Part shown: piece by piece, positions 31,561 through 43,063 of the stretch
Layout: each line of letters starts with the position of its first letter
How positions within the stretch are numbered: the stretch's first letter is position 1
From: Kappaphycus alvarezii
Taxonomy: Eukaryota; Rhodophyta; Florideophyceae; Gigartinales; Solieriaceae
DNA length: 64,000 nt
Assembly (NCBI GenBank): GCA_002205965.3
Contig: NADL03000590.1
Span: forward strand, 2,423,001 to 2,487,000
Direction: 5' to 3'
Program-made: the position numbers and the translations under genes
Notes under the pieces: generated by a model
Told to the model about the DNA's origin: nothing
Databases searched by the model: none
What the model saw: only the letters and a program-made list of their open reading frames with translations

Positions 31561-32400
31561 ACATGTTGAAAATATCGGTGCACCGAAGAAGAGAATACGG
31601 CCGTTCCATCTTAATTCGTTCCATTATACATTATCTGTTATTAGCAGAGTGAGTAAGAGTTTCAAACATGTTCGCTTAAAACTATGGACTTTGCACTCAT
31701 TACCTTCCACCAGAGATATTCCAAGCGCAATCAGCCTTCCCTGATAGAATCTTTTAAAATTATCCGCTGGTCAGGGGTCTTCATGTCAGACTCTTTTACA
31801 GGATTCGCCACTACTATCAACATCACAGAGAATGTAACCATCCGTATCCCCGCGGACCTCAAGCCAGACTGATTCTGTCAAAAATGGGCCCATGGTTGAA
31901 ATACCAGCAAAGTGGGTACCAGGCCAGGCTTTCAGGGTGTGCCTGTTTTCATTCAAAGAATTTTTAGTGTTTTCTCCGATTCTAAAGTAAACTTGATGTT
32001 TGTTACATGTAAAAGCTTCCAGTTTGATCTTTTTAATTTAATCATAGCGCAGGACACAGTTTATTTCAACCAAAAGTAGAGCATACAAGTCGACATCTCG
32101 GACATCAAATTTGCGCGGTGATAAAAAAATTGATGCACGTGATCAACAATGTATTAAATAGAAATAGGAGCGGCATGCTTTGTAGTCACCCCGATTTTAT
32201 GGAGACGTTTCTTGTTTGACAGCCTGAATAAATCAATTTCAGGGTTCTTCTCGATGGTGTTCCCTGAAAAAACCAAAGTTCCGTCCGTTTGTTTTCTGGC
32301 ATCTCAGTTACCGTGGTGGTTCGACAGCAAAGTAATTCATGTGATGTTCCAAAGCCTCCGCTCTCAAGGACCTTCGTTCTGTCAGGGTGCACACCTGTAG
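31560..32400 (-). pseudogene. Tyrosine recombinase of YR retroelement, copy 1
   Basis: Minus-strand pieces spread over several frames match the tyrosine recombinase of DIRS-like elements. They are 'EINCVLRYD' with the first catalytic Arg (near 32055), 'CNKHQVYFRIGENTKNS', 'SAWLEVRGDTDGYILCDVD' and 'HSFKRTCLKLLLTL', where the family has H-[ST]-F-[RK]-R. The region ends with 'GVRVQRVDRVDEASYAEIADLC' (31353-31583 frame). The predicted enzyme would integrate a circular cDNA by site-specific recombination. The same order is found in copy 2 at 58280-59170. Several stops show it is not active. Confidence 0.65.
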
Positions 32401-35329
32401 TGCCTCACCTATAGTCTATTCCAATACTCTCTTCGGATATGACACCGGTCGAGTGCCAAAATCTGGTGGAGTGAGAGATCTTCTCACTGTTTCGAAATAG
32501 CTCATGGCATCGTTAACCGACGTCCGACAACTGTACCACATCTATTTACTGAGTTGTCTATCTCCGAACTGAAGTCCGTTACCATACAAAACCCATCAAT
32601 TTCGTGCAGTGTGAGGTCAATGGCATCAAATAAATCACCTGATTAGCAAGTATCGTTAGTGTCGGGCTCAACTGTGGCAGCGTTTTCATCTCCCGATGCA
32701 CACTGGTTTGTCGTTTCGCCATCATTGTTTGCCATTTCGCCATTTCCGATTCCTTGCGCTCCTCTTCCATCGGATAGCTTGGTGAAAGCTACAGGCGAAG
32801 ACGCAGTGTCGATGTGGGTTGTTGAGCGCATACGTGCAGATCTAGGTAGAACTGTGGTTGAAACTTTGGCTGAGGCTGGCTGGGTTAAGTCGGCCACTCC
32901 AAACCAGGGTTTATATTGAACTGAATGTCGGTACATACTAAAGGAAAATGCAGTCTAACAGTAGCGAATTCAAAGTTTTTCCCGTAAGACAGCCCTGACG
33001 GTACCGTAAGTAGCGCTTTCAGAATTGTATTCGGCACGAGTGACATACTCTGACAAGATGTAATAAGTACATTGGTCCAAGTGGCATGGGATCGCAAGGC
33101 AACGTCTGATTAGTAAAGCAATCACATAATATCTCAGTGCGTACCTCTCCCGTAACTATTCCAAGTGTAACATTGGGGTCAAAGGCTTTGTTCAGAACTG
33201 TAAGGAAAAGTGTAATGACAGCAAAGTGCCTAGTAGCCCTGGTTGTAAGGTTAACGGTAAATGGAATCTACAGTACAGTACGTGGATGCAGTGAATTCGT
33301 GTAAAGTTGTAAGGTCTGTGAAGTGAAATACAGCAGTCAACTTGAGAATTGTCAGTTCGTTTGATTAGCTGCGCAAGCGAGTTTTCTTTCGATACCTTTC
33401 GATATTCGAGACTGGCCGGAAGCGCTGAGGCCCAATATTCAATTTTTCCTGCTGTGCGCCCCACATATTCATAGCGCAAACCATGTTTACACACAAAAGG
33501 AGACAATCACAGAGACGAAAGAGAGGTGAGCACGATCAGATAGGCATCCGTCGGAAGACAAGCCGCTGATTGATACCGAGACTGCGAGGTTCCATGCTCA
33601 AATTTTACCTTGCACTTTTATATATGCCACGCAAATAGTGTGCTATGGGACTGCGGAGTGTCAGTTACACTGTAATGCTCAGCGCCATACTTCACTTCGG
33701 AAGAAGTTTGGCACTTCTTTGCGGTTAAATATCTACGAGCTGAAGTGCCCCTCGCCGTCGAAGCAGGCATGATCGAGAAGAACTGCTGCGTCTAAAAAAA
33801 TAATCAGTAGCTCTGATTATTTTTTAGACGCAGCAGTTCAAAAAAGTCAGCCCCTTCTCGTCGAATAAAACTTTTGCTCATCTATCTTCATATTTGCCGT
33901 CGATAAAAAAGACCTATTGCAGAGTCTTACAACTGCAGCCAGTAGAAACAGGTAACATGACAGTAATTTAGGGACAGATGTTGAGGAAGTTAGGACAATG
34001 CGATTATGGATGACCGTACTTATTAAGACCCATCAAGTGGAACCCCTTTTAATGGTGGAGAGGGTAAGCTAGTACCTGGTGCCAGATCTCACACCTGGTG
34101 CCGAATCAGATTGCCTCATCGATTCTCTGTCCCTCCAAATCAAGCTATCAAGTTCACGTGAATCTCGGGATAACCTACTGTACACGCTTCTTTGCCTTCA
34201 TTTATTTTCAGTTAAGTTTTCACTGCTTTTTCAAGTAATTACTGCATGTTAGGGCAATAATAGTTTCGAGCAACTTTTATACTGCACCAGCATTAATATC
34301 GCATCAATCGATTCTCCTGTGTTGTGTGTTCCAGAAATTCTATTTCAATTTTCGAATAAAAAGGGGATATACTCGAGGAGTCATATAATCGAACCAGTCT
34401 AAATGCACCTATCTACTTCGTTCGTTCCAACTCCATTGCAAGAAGTGCAGTACAGTACAATAAATTCCCCGACAAGAATAATAAGATCAACTCAAAAGTT
34501 TTATTCTTCCGTAACGGATTGGGTACTCAAAAATAATCATTAATGGAGTACAAAGTGCGTAAAACGTCAACTATTCCTTCAAAAGAGCAAAATAACTGAA
34601 GTTCAATGGTGACCACACGAAGTCGAAATCAATCGGTATTCTCCACATTCTTCACTCAAAATGACCAGCCTCATCTTTATCGATCTCTCTTTCATTGTTT
34701 ACCACTTCAAATTTGGCAAAGCCACTCCGACCGTTAAGGCCGCTTTTCCTCGTTTCGACCTTCCTGAGGACCACGCGGATCCCCTGCCGGACATAATTAC
34801 TGAGTCGTGTGGAAATTTTATGTGTAAAACATGCCTAACAGCCCTGAGAGGTAACATGAAAGGCATTATTACAGCAATAGATGATAGACGATGTGATGCT
34901 TTCGATGCATTGGCATCGTATTAGGCTCATAATGGAGAGCACTTCCGATCCAGAGGCTTCGAGCACATGTTCTGTCACTGGTTCATTGTTTGAGACTGTT
35001 TCTTCATGGAAAATCCGATGCCTCTCTCCCTGATGTGAAGCACTAGGAGCCATAGAGCTAGAAATTTCAACGTTTTGAACTTCTGAAAAGGTATTACGTC
35101 CGACAACGGAGCTTCCTTCAAATTCCTGAATCGCCTTTGATTGCATGATCGAGAGAATTAGATGTCGGAGGGCTGGATCGGTGCCTTCGGCAGAAAAGAA
35201 TACCAGCATGGCTTCTTGTTGGTCAATCTGAAGCGATATTTTCCCGAAGTCTCAATCGTTTCAAAGAGAACTCTGCTAGAGAAACAACACTATCCGCCCC
35301 CTCTTCAACTTTTGATGTTTTAGAGCCAA
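32401..35329. other. Repeat-poor spacer without recognised genes
   Basis: Short frames occur on both strands but none shows a motif. A long perfect-type hairpin lies at 33781-33838 and is listed separately. A repeated word ACCTGGTGCC occurs twice at 34073-34105. The minus-strand frame 34835-35209 may continue the SANT-like gene to its right in a shifted frame. Confidence 0.3.
33781..33838. repeat. Long hairpin, 26-27 bp arms, 5-nt loop
   Basis: The left arm 33781-33807 and right arm 33813-33838 are exact reverse complements, except that the left has seven A and the right six T in the central run. The loop is TAGCT. The stem begins AACTGCTGCGTCT. It could be a very small inverted-repeat element, a read artefact, or a folded RNA precursor. 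It has no partner elsewhere in the window. Confidence 0.85.
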
Positions 35330-35989
35330 CTACTTTGCCCACTTGGTCCCCGTGGGCCTTGCAGGTGTTTCTACCTGATTATTACCCACTGCTTGGACGT
35401 TCACGCCAACCATGTCAGCTACATTAGACTGAACGTAATTGTTACCACCTCTCATCTCTTCAATTAGCCCCTCAGCTCGCGAAACCAATGAAACCTGGGA
35501 GGATCCAAACGTTTGGTCCTTGGATCCCTGAATTAGAAACCAAGCGGCTGTCGTCCTGAAGAAGCGAAGGCACTCCAAGAAGGGAATCGGAGGCCCTCAA
35601 TTGATACTTGCATCTCTAAAATAAGTATACGTATTTCAAATAGTTTCATCACCGTTTTGGACCGCGGTCGCGGCCCGAATGAAGTCATCTTCCACAGGGG
35701 AACCAGTTGGATTTTTGCGCTTCATGGACCCAAATGTCCTTTCCAACTTGGCACATTCGCATCTCCCCTTGCGATGCCGTTGAATTATCGCGTCACCGGT
35801 TCTCGACGCGAACTGTGCCTTTGGGTCCTTCCCGCGGAGCTCGTCCAAAATAGACTCATACGCCTTGCTTACATGAAGCCGGAGGAACTCCTTCTTCCCA
35901 TTTCCAGAAAGAGGGTCTTCAGATGCAATTATATATGCCCTGCACGCGGCCAGGCTTATTTCCGTAGACCAACCACGACAAGCTCCCAT
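35330..35989 (-). pseudogene. SANT/NAM-like DNA-binding protein of the transposon-associated type
   Basis: Two minus-strand frames in the same register, separated by a stop codon at 35636-35638 and another near 35606, form one protein. It opens with 'RGWSTEISLAACRAYIIASEDP', the Myb/SANT-like start of the proteins that accompany Harbinger-type and other plant and algal transposons. It continues through 'FASRTGDAIIQRHRK' and 'PTGSPVEDDFIRAATAVQNGDE', and ends in the second part with 'LECLRFFRTTAAWFLIQ' and the tail 'ARPTGTKWAK', the family's R-P-x-G-x-K-x-A-K. It would bind DNA. The in-frame stops suggest a pseudogene or an assembly error. No transposase lies nearby. Confidence 0.55.
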
Positions 35990-38354
35990 GGTGAGGCTCT
36001 GAATAAGTCCAAGTATTGAACAATGAAGATGCGACAGTGATATGTTCTGAATAGAGATGCCCTCGCAGAGTACAGCTCTCCTGAAAGCTCACACGATTCA
36101 GATACCCTGAGTCAAGCCGTTCTCAATTGAATTTCCTCGGAAGGCTTGAAGAGAGACACTAGCCGATCGCGTCGTTTGATCGCGAAGCAGTCCGCAACAG
36201 CAGCTGCAACGGCAGAAGGTTTTCTACACTCCGTCTGATTCCCACCCAAACTTTGCTGAAAACCAGCTTATCGTGCGCGCTTTTACTACGCAATTCTGCG
36301 TTATTTTCCCTGTTTCGGTGCGGGCGCCAATACCTGTACAGACCCAGCAATGCACGTGTCATGCTCATCGCTCTCCAAAATCGTGGTTCAAAAAGCGAAT
36401 TTTGGAACGAGATTTGCTGACCCGATTTTATTTGAAATTCGACCGGTACGCGACCGTTTCGGCGTGCGTTATTCAAAAGTGCGTTGGAACTCGAATTTGG
36501 ACGCCCAGTAGGGATGCTCTAACTGTTCCCCGATCCTATAAATTTAGCATGCTGATGTTGCATGGGGCCACATTTAGGTCTTGATCATATTATTTTCAGG
36601 GAGTACAGTAGAACGGTAGGAATGCAATGCACAAACCTTTTTCGCCCCCTCGATACCGCCAGCGTTTTTCAGCAGCGATCCAGCTGCAGGTCAGCGTTTC
36701 CAAAAGGAAACACGCGCAATCAGTGGAAAATAGTTCTGTTATCAGACCAAGTACCTCACCGTGCAATCGCTAAAGAATTATTTAACAGTAGTATTGCTTG
36801 CCATACGAGGGCAGTGAGCACGAACTGGTCTTGTTGGCTGACAAAGACAGGCCTGCCGAACGTTTTGTTACTGGCGGACAATTTCATCTCCGAAGTCCAC
36901 TCGCGGTTTTAAGCCATAAATTGCGAATCTTCACGGGGTTACCATGTGAAATGCAATCTCAAAGCACTTCACGCTCCGGACGGTACAGAAGGGGCCATAT
37001 TCGCAACAGCAGCGGCACTGTCTACTGCGCTTTCGTGGGCATCACAACATGTCTCCGGATTTCAAGCTGACCTCAAAATCTGGACGAATACCGCGATAAC
37101 CCATTTCCAACAAGCAGCACGCTGGAACAACTGCTGCATCCTGTTGAAAAGTTCAGCCTCGTAAGAAAAGTTTTGTAAAAGTAACCCGCAAAGTATCATA
37201 CCGACTTTTCTCCAAACTCTTTCTGTTGATTGCATACGTGGCTCCATGTTGTCCCTGTTTGGCCATTTAAAAGTTGTAAACAATCCGCCGCCTTGTTGCA
37301 TACAACACTGTGGATACCAGACCACGTCCAACTACAATTAGGTATAGCTGCTACACCTTGTCTCGAGATAAACATGCAGCAGAGCTGCGTCCAACTGCGA
37401 AGTCATAAAATCAACCTTACAAAACCTAACTGCTGCCCATGCGACTCTGCGACTTCTTCATTTGCTTGATCAACTGTCTTCGTCACTCTCCCGCTTTTCC
37501 CACTACCTGATGTATCATGTATTCACCTGACCCTTCACCTCTATCGCAAAAGCACACCTGCACCCACACTTTGTTTCCTTCTCAACACTCAAACCCAAAT
37601 TCCTTACTTTCGGATAAGCCTCCACATCGAGTATCTCACCACTCCTTGTACTTGACCTTTCCTATCGGCTTGTAATTTCAGCAGGTTCCACAAACGTGTA
37701 ACGTAGGCCCAGTCCATTGGAACATAAAATAGATGCCGATAACCACTTGAATGCCTTCCATCATTCTCGCCTTTTGATCTCCCAAGGCCAAGAATTACTT
37801 TGCCAAACATAAACAAGTGCTCATCACTCAGCAACCCCAGCTGGAACGCCTCCCCAGTCTCTAGCCTTGATCCGGGCCCGTTCCAAAAATCTCCTCTTTT
37901 CTGTAGACCTGCAATATCAATATGATGCTACCAATCCATTGCCTTCTATAATTCCAATCGACAGCAGATATTTCTTACGACGATTCGCACATTCTTTGCA
38001 AGTGGAAACTTGTGATACCTCTCCGTCTATTCTGTAACCCCCACACTTCCTTTCTATGCACAAGCAACATTTTCAAAACATTCCCTACGACTCCCTCACG
38101 AGCCCATTGCCGGAAGGCAACCCAACAGGCCCTTCTCATCTCACTTCATCGCGCCGCTCAAACGCCCTGAACATTACATGCAATCCTAGAGCAAACACAC
38201 CTCACACAATTCATGTTCACATACACAATCGCACATGGATAATACAAGTAAAGAAACAAATGTAACCGCGTCCATTTCTGGCAAGGCCCTTGCAAACAAA
38301 ACGCTGCCGATGCAAACCCTAGCACGAGACGCAGAGAGCGCAAACTGTCCAAGA
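35990..38354. other. Region without recognised genes
   Basis: Overlapping short frames lie on both strands, for example 36562-36912 (+), 37062-37331 (-) and 37604-37834 (-). None carries a motif I can name. The base composition changes toward the C-rich coding style of the host genes after about 37450, so a minus-strand exon there is possible but not supported. Confidence 0.25.
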
Positions 38355-39041
38355 TCACGCAAAGCGACAGCGACACAAGGGGCACGTCGCCTGTTGTTTA
38401 AGCCACGGAGCAATGCAGTCCCTATGAAACTCATCGGCACACGGCAGGATGCAAATAAGGTCTCCATGATGCCAAACATCTCTACAAATGGCGCATGTGG
38501 TGCCTCTCCGTGCATGTGATTCCTGTTCTGCGTAATCATCGAAGCGATACGTGGGTAAAATAGCAATCTGCTCGTCGGTCATTCCCATTTTGGCCTGGCC
38601 AATGGAATCTTCGAGTGCAATGAGTGCCTCATACGTCGGGCGTCTTTCCCTCGTCTCGACGGCGCCGTAAGGTGCAAAGGAGCGGAAATGACGGAGCGAC
38701 TCTGCTTCGTTTGGGTAATTGAGCGAGTCGCCAGGGGTCCATCGCGGGTGTGGGGGCAAAGGTGCAATCCATGGGAATAACCGGAGGATTGCGGCGGTAA
38801 GGAAGAGAAACGCCGAGACAAACAGGATCATAAAAAGGTCGGCGGAATGCGGCGATTGCGGGGAAGAAGGGGCCGTCCAGACAGGGGAAAGACGCTCAAC
38901 AACAGGCGGGTGCAGGTATAGCGGGAGCGGAACGGGGGACATTTTTGGGAAACGCGAAGAGACGAGCGGGAGCACGCGACGGTTGAGTGCGGGAGTCACA
39001 AGCTGAGGAGGATGTGAATTGGGGGAATACGTGTTTTCCAA
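38355..39041 (-). CDS. RING-finger membrane protein (probable E3 ubiquitin ligase)
   Basis: The frame encodes up to 228 residues; a start at the internal Met near 38942 (Met-Ser-Pro-Val) is equally likely. One membrane segment ('LFMILFVSAFLFLTAAILRL') lies around residues 69-88 of the long form. The C-terminus is a RING finger: 'CAIC', then 14 residues, 'CADEFHRDC', then 'CPLC'. The spacing is that of RING-H2, but the first His of the central C-x-H-x2-H-x2-C is Asp. Such proteins pass ubiquitin from an E2 enzyme to membrane or nearby targets, and the layout resembles the single-span ATL-type ligases. A frame at 38996-39286 could supply an N-terminal extension. No intron is evident. Confidence 0.8.
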   Translation of the reverse strand: MENTYSPNSHPPQLVTPALNRRVLPLVSSRFPKMSPVPLPLYLHPPVVERLSPVWTAPSSPQSPHSADLFMILFVSAFLFLTAAILRLFPWIAPLPPHPRWTPGDSLNYPNEAESLRHFRSFAPYGAVETRERRPTYEALIALEDSIGQAKMGMTDEQIAILPTYRFDDYAEQESHARRGTTCAICRDVWHHGDLICILPCADEFHRDCIAPWLKQQATCPLCRCRFA

Positions 39042-40214
39042 GGTTGGGGATGGATAAAAGTCACAGATGCTTGTGTCTCATGGGAGATAAGAAAGGTCCT
39101 TTTTGGGGACTTGGGGTAAAGTTTGTGGGGTGATATGAATGAGTGTTTGGGAAGCAGGGCCGCGTTGTATGCGTTATGGAAACGTTGATGCGGAAGCGCG
39201 CGAGCGGTGTGATTCAAGGACAAGGCACTGGTTGGGACAAGCGAGCGACAGCTGGGGGGAGAGAAGACTGCCCTACGGAGGGCCAAATTTTAGAATGTTG
39301 CAGTGCGAGGTTAAGAGGGAAGATGTTACGCTCGGAAATTTGGGTGAGCTGATTGGCCCTCTTCAGATCCGTTGTGCAAGTTGTTTTTTTTGTTTCTCGT
39401 TGTTTTGGCCGAGTCATCTACTTTTATGATTTAAATATCATGGCCATTGCCAACCAACTTTCGTCGAGATGAAATTATGCAGTCTCGTTGTTTTCTTTTC
39501 TTCACGAGAAAAGGTTTTCAAAGCCGAAATGCAAAATACATCCACTTGTCCAGATATTTATCTCAAATTTACCTGAAACTCGACTTGCATTGCGTGAATC
39601 TAGGATTGAGTAAAACAAGGACCCCGGCAATCCCACTTTTCTGCGTAGTAGATTGCAATCCACACAGCGCAGTGCAGCGTTAGGCTATCCTCATCCGCAC
39701 CCCTCACCTTACGCGTCGATCGTGTACCTCTTCATCGCAATACACCAGCCATGCCATTAGTTCGTTCACTGTCGCACCCGTAACCTTACGCTCATACCCC
39801 TCTCGGTCAAACTCGTTTGTGTTTGTCAAACATACCAAACCTCCCTCGAGCGAAATCACAAACAATAAGACAGTTTAAAAGTTTAATTCATCGCCAGGAT
39901 TTCAACAACACGTCACTCAGAAGTACAACTTAATCGAACCACTGCACTCATGTTCCAGGGCTGGGGATGATGGTGACCGTACGCCCTAACCTACCAATGC
40001 CGCGGGAACCATTCTAACTCCCTCCTTATCGCGTCAACGCCCCGTTTCCAACCTCTACTCAACCACCTCTCCACAAGAGCCCCGCCCCGATCTGCAAATC
40101 CCATCGTAACATTGAAAACAGGACGCGCCCTACTTGATAGGGCATCAGTCGCAGTTCATATGATACATGCAAACGTTAACAAAACAACACAACAACAACG
40201 CAACTGTAACAAAC
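39042..40214. other. Intergenic region, possible leader frame at 38996-39286
   Basis: The minus-strand frame 38996-39286 is Ser/Arg/His-rich and begins like an organelle leader ('MALRRAVFSPPSC'), but it overlaps the RING gene in another frame, so its status is open. From 39420 to 40214 nothing coding is recognised. Confidence 0.3.
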
Positions 40215-42118
40215 TCATGGTGCTCGCGATTTCCAGCAGGGGGATTTCTTGAAAATGCATTTCCTTTCCGGAGTCGCCGCATACAACTCAACACCAGCAG
40301 GCGCAAAGAACGTCAACTTCGCCGCCGAATGACAATCGATCCACACTGGCTCGTCAAATATTTCCGCACCCTCACTTTCGCCGTCCACCTCCAACCCCAT
40401 GTCCTGCCCTCTGAACCCAGATGCTGCAGATAGCATCATCGAACTACTTGCTAAGAGATCTGGATGCATCGAATGCATGATGCTATGTGGTGAGTGTTCC
40501 AGAGACTTTGGCTGCCTTCTTACCCTCCTCAATACCTCATCGGGAACAGATAGGCGCATATTGTGCTTCGACATTCCTTCGCACAGGTCAAACGTCTGCC
40601 ATTGGCATCCTGCCCCCATCATCAGGTATTTTCCAATACCGATAGAACGGAACCATTGATTTAGACTGTCATTCTCATCCTCGTCCTGCTTTTCGTCGTC
40701 GCTCATGTTCATTTCTGTCACCGCGTCACGTTGCGTGCACTGATCCTCCTCTTGTCGCAACTCCACCCACTTTGTTTCCTTTATTCCTGTGATCTCAAAC
40801 ACGGGCCTGTCTGAGCCTTCCTTGGGCGGGAGGACCCCGACTGTGACAGTAAGCCGCAACGCGCGGCACATTTGGGTGACGGGGACGCCATGCACTTCGG
40901 CCGTAATAGTGCCAGAGTTGAACGTGCCGATGCGAACGTTGGCTGTATTCGCTTCGAAACGAGGTGCCTCGCTAGCCGATATTAGCTTGACGACGTCCGT
41001 CTTGACGTCATTTGATTGAAGGAATTCAAGTCCAGCTTGGCCGAACTGACTAGGCCTGTGAACCTCGCATATTGTAATAATTCCCGTCACTGTGGCCCAT
41101 GGGGGTATGCAGCGGGGCATCGGGGGCGTCTCAATGACTTTTTTGATAAAGGCACGTAGTTTTGACTTTCCCTTTTCTCTTGCAAACAGGGTACGGTAAT
41201 CGGATGACTTTGAAAAACGTAGGGATTCTCCCGATAGTGCAAGCCACTGGTGTCTTGTTGTGGGACGAGGGCACGAGACTGGGTTAGGTTGAACCAGTAC
41301 TCGGAAATTTTGATAAAGATATGCTGATACATAAACTTGCGCTTCTCATGAAGTTTTTGCTCGAACCTTTTGGCTCGTTGGCTTGTGGAATCGTTTTCAA
41401 TGTCCAGGATAGTGGTGACGACACCACCCCACGTCTTTAGCAAAGAATTTGCATGTGCGTCAGCACACTGGCGGATAGAATCGCCGATATCCACTTGGGT
41501 AGTAGGAAGCTGATCAATACCTGGCATATACGAGCTTGGGCCACAAAGAGAGACACAATATGAGCAAAACATATCCGTAAAAGGACCCAAAGCCCAGTTT
41601 TCAAACTTGACATGAATATGCTGCAGAATACCCGGAGTGCGTGCAACGGTCCTGCCCAAGACAGCTGGCTTGATGCGGTGTTTGACGAGCTGGGCAGAGG
41701 TCATTGTATCTCCGTGGTCGGGCTTAATTTTGGCATAAGCCAACAGGACGGCAATCTCATGCTCCCGCAGTAAATCCGAGTCTGCGCCCAACATGGGCAA
41801 GACTCTACACGCGGCGAACAAACTAGCCCAAGCTTCATCAGCAGGACCTTGATAACCGAAACCGCAAATGTACTGAACCCATGTGACCAAATCCAAACGT
41901 CCGGTCTTTCTGATTTCGCGTTCGGAGCGAAACTGAGCCAAGGCTTGTGCGACATCGGGTTTCTCGGCCCATTGCAGGTAACGACTTTGTGGACGCTCGA
42001 GGGCCTGTGCGACAAGGGTGGCGTCGGCGGAAGTGTCTATTTCGTTGTCCATTGGTCGGACGGGAAGAAATCGTGGAGCGGGGAAGGGGAGTGAGGAGCG
42101 CGGACGGGGGATGTTCAC
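40215..42118 (-). CDS. Conserved-looking protein of about 634 residues, unrecognised
   Basis: Two overlapping minus-strand frames (41087-42118 and 40215-41120) form one protein if one T is added to the T run complementary to 41223-41227; the reading then stays smooth through 'SSDYRTLFAREKGK' and 'FIKKVIETPPMPRC'. The N-terminal 340 residues look helical and globular ('LDLVTWVQYICGFGYQGPADEAW'). The C-terminal part looks beta-rich ('NVRIGTFNSGTITAEVHGVPV'), has an acidic patch ('SDDEKQDEDEND') and then 'WFRSIGIGKYLMMGAGCQW'. There is no signal peptide or membrane segment. I know no family with these features. The start at 42118 is the first Met; an internal Met 22 residues on ('MDNEIDT') is possible. 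Confidence 0.7.
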
Positions 42119-43063
42119 CCGCCGCTTGGTTGACCGTAGTCACCGGTGACAAAGGTCATGCGTTGTTAGCGCGATTGAAAAGTGAATGGCGGATGGTAGG
42201 GGTGTTTTCTAGTTATTCAATATTGAGAGATTTTGGAAGAATTTGAAAATGTTTCTGGAATAATTGGGACAGTGGTTTGGATTGGTCCAGTCGGACCAAA
42301 TGGAAAGCTCATCTCGTTGTAAAAGCGGTTACCGAGAAGGAGATTGGATGTACAACTGTAACTGCAGCGCAAATGCGTGGTAACGAAAATCCATTGGTGC
42401 CTCGACTCGCCTGCTGTGGCCTGTAAACGGCGAAAAAGTTGTTGCGCAAGGCCTTGATTATCCGCATCAGGGGTGAACAGATGTACCCAAACAAATGGAG
42501 AGGTAAAGCGGGCAATCATGCCTGCCATGGGCAGGTTGCGATTGGCCCGTGTGTAAATCGAGTGTAAAATAACCTCTTGTCAGAGGCTACTCGCTAGTTC
42601 ACGACGGACCGATACTGTATACAATAGTGCGGGACTGTACAGTACTGTACAGTACTAGTTGACAGCAATCAATGAGCAGCCCATGAGCCAGCAACTGACA
42701 ACACCACAATGCTCACAAAATTGTCAACGGAGGACTCGTCCTGATTTTGACTCTCCCCTTGTCATGGTCAGCAACTGCTCGAAACTTTATTTACACACAA
42801 TCTGGCAACGTTTCAAACACGCATGCACAAATGACCGCGAGCAGCCTCCCTCAACCGGATCGGAGACAGTCTCTCAAAAAAAAGGACAGTTTAGTCTCCA
42901 CAATCCTCTACCTTCTCCGCACTCCTGTCTCGTGCCAAACACAAGCGACACCCCATCATCCACACATGCGCCAGCAGTCATCCTAAACAAACTCGTCTAC
43001 ACTCATCACAAAAAATACTCACAGTAGACTTATCATCAACGTAAATCTCCCAACACCTACACA
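42119..43063. other. Intergenic region with GTAC palindromes
   Basis: A 103-residue minus-strand frame (42217-42528) lacks recognisable motifs. At 42635-42658 the sequence ACTGTACAGTACTGTACAGTA is an extended palindrome of the kind seen in the other gene spacers of this window. Confidence 0.35.
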
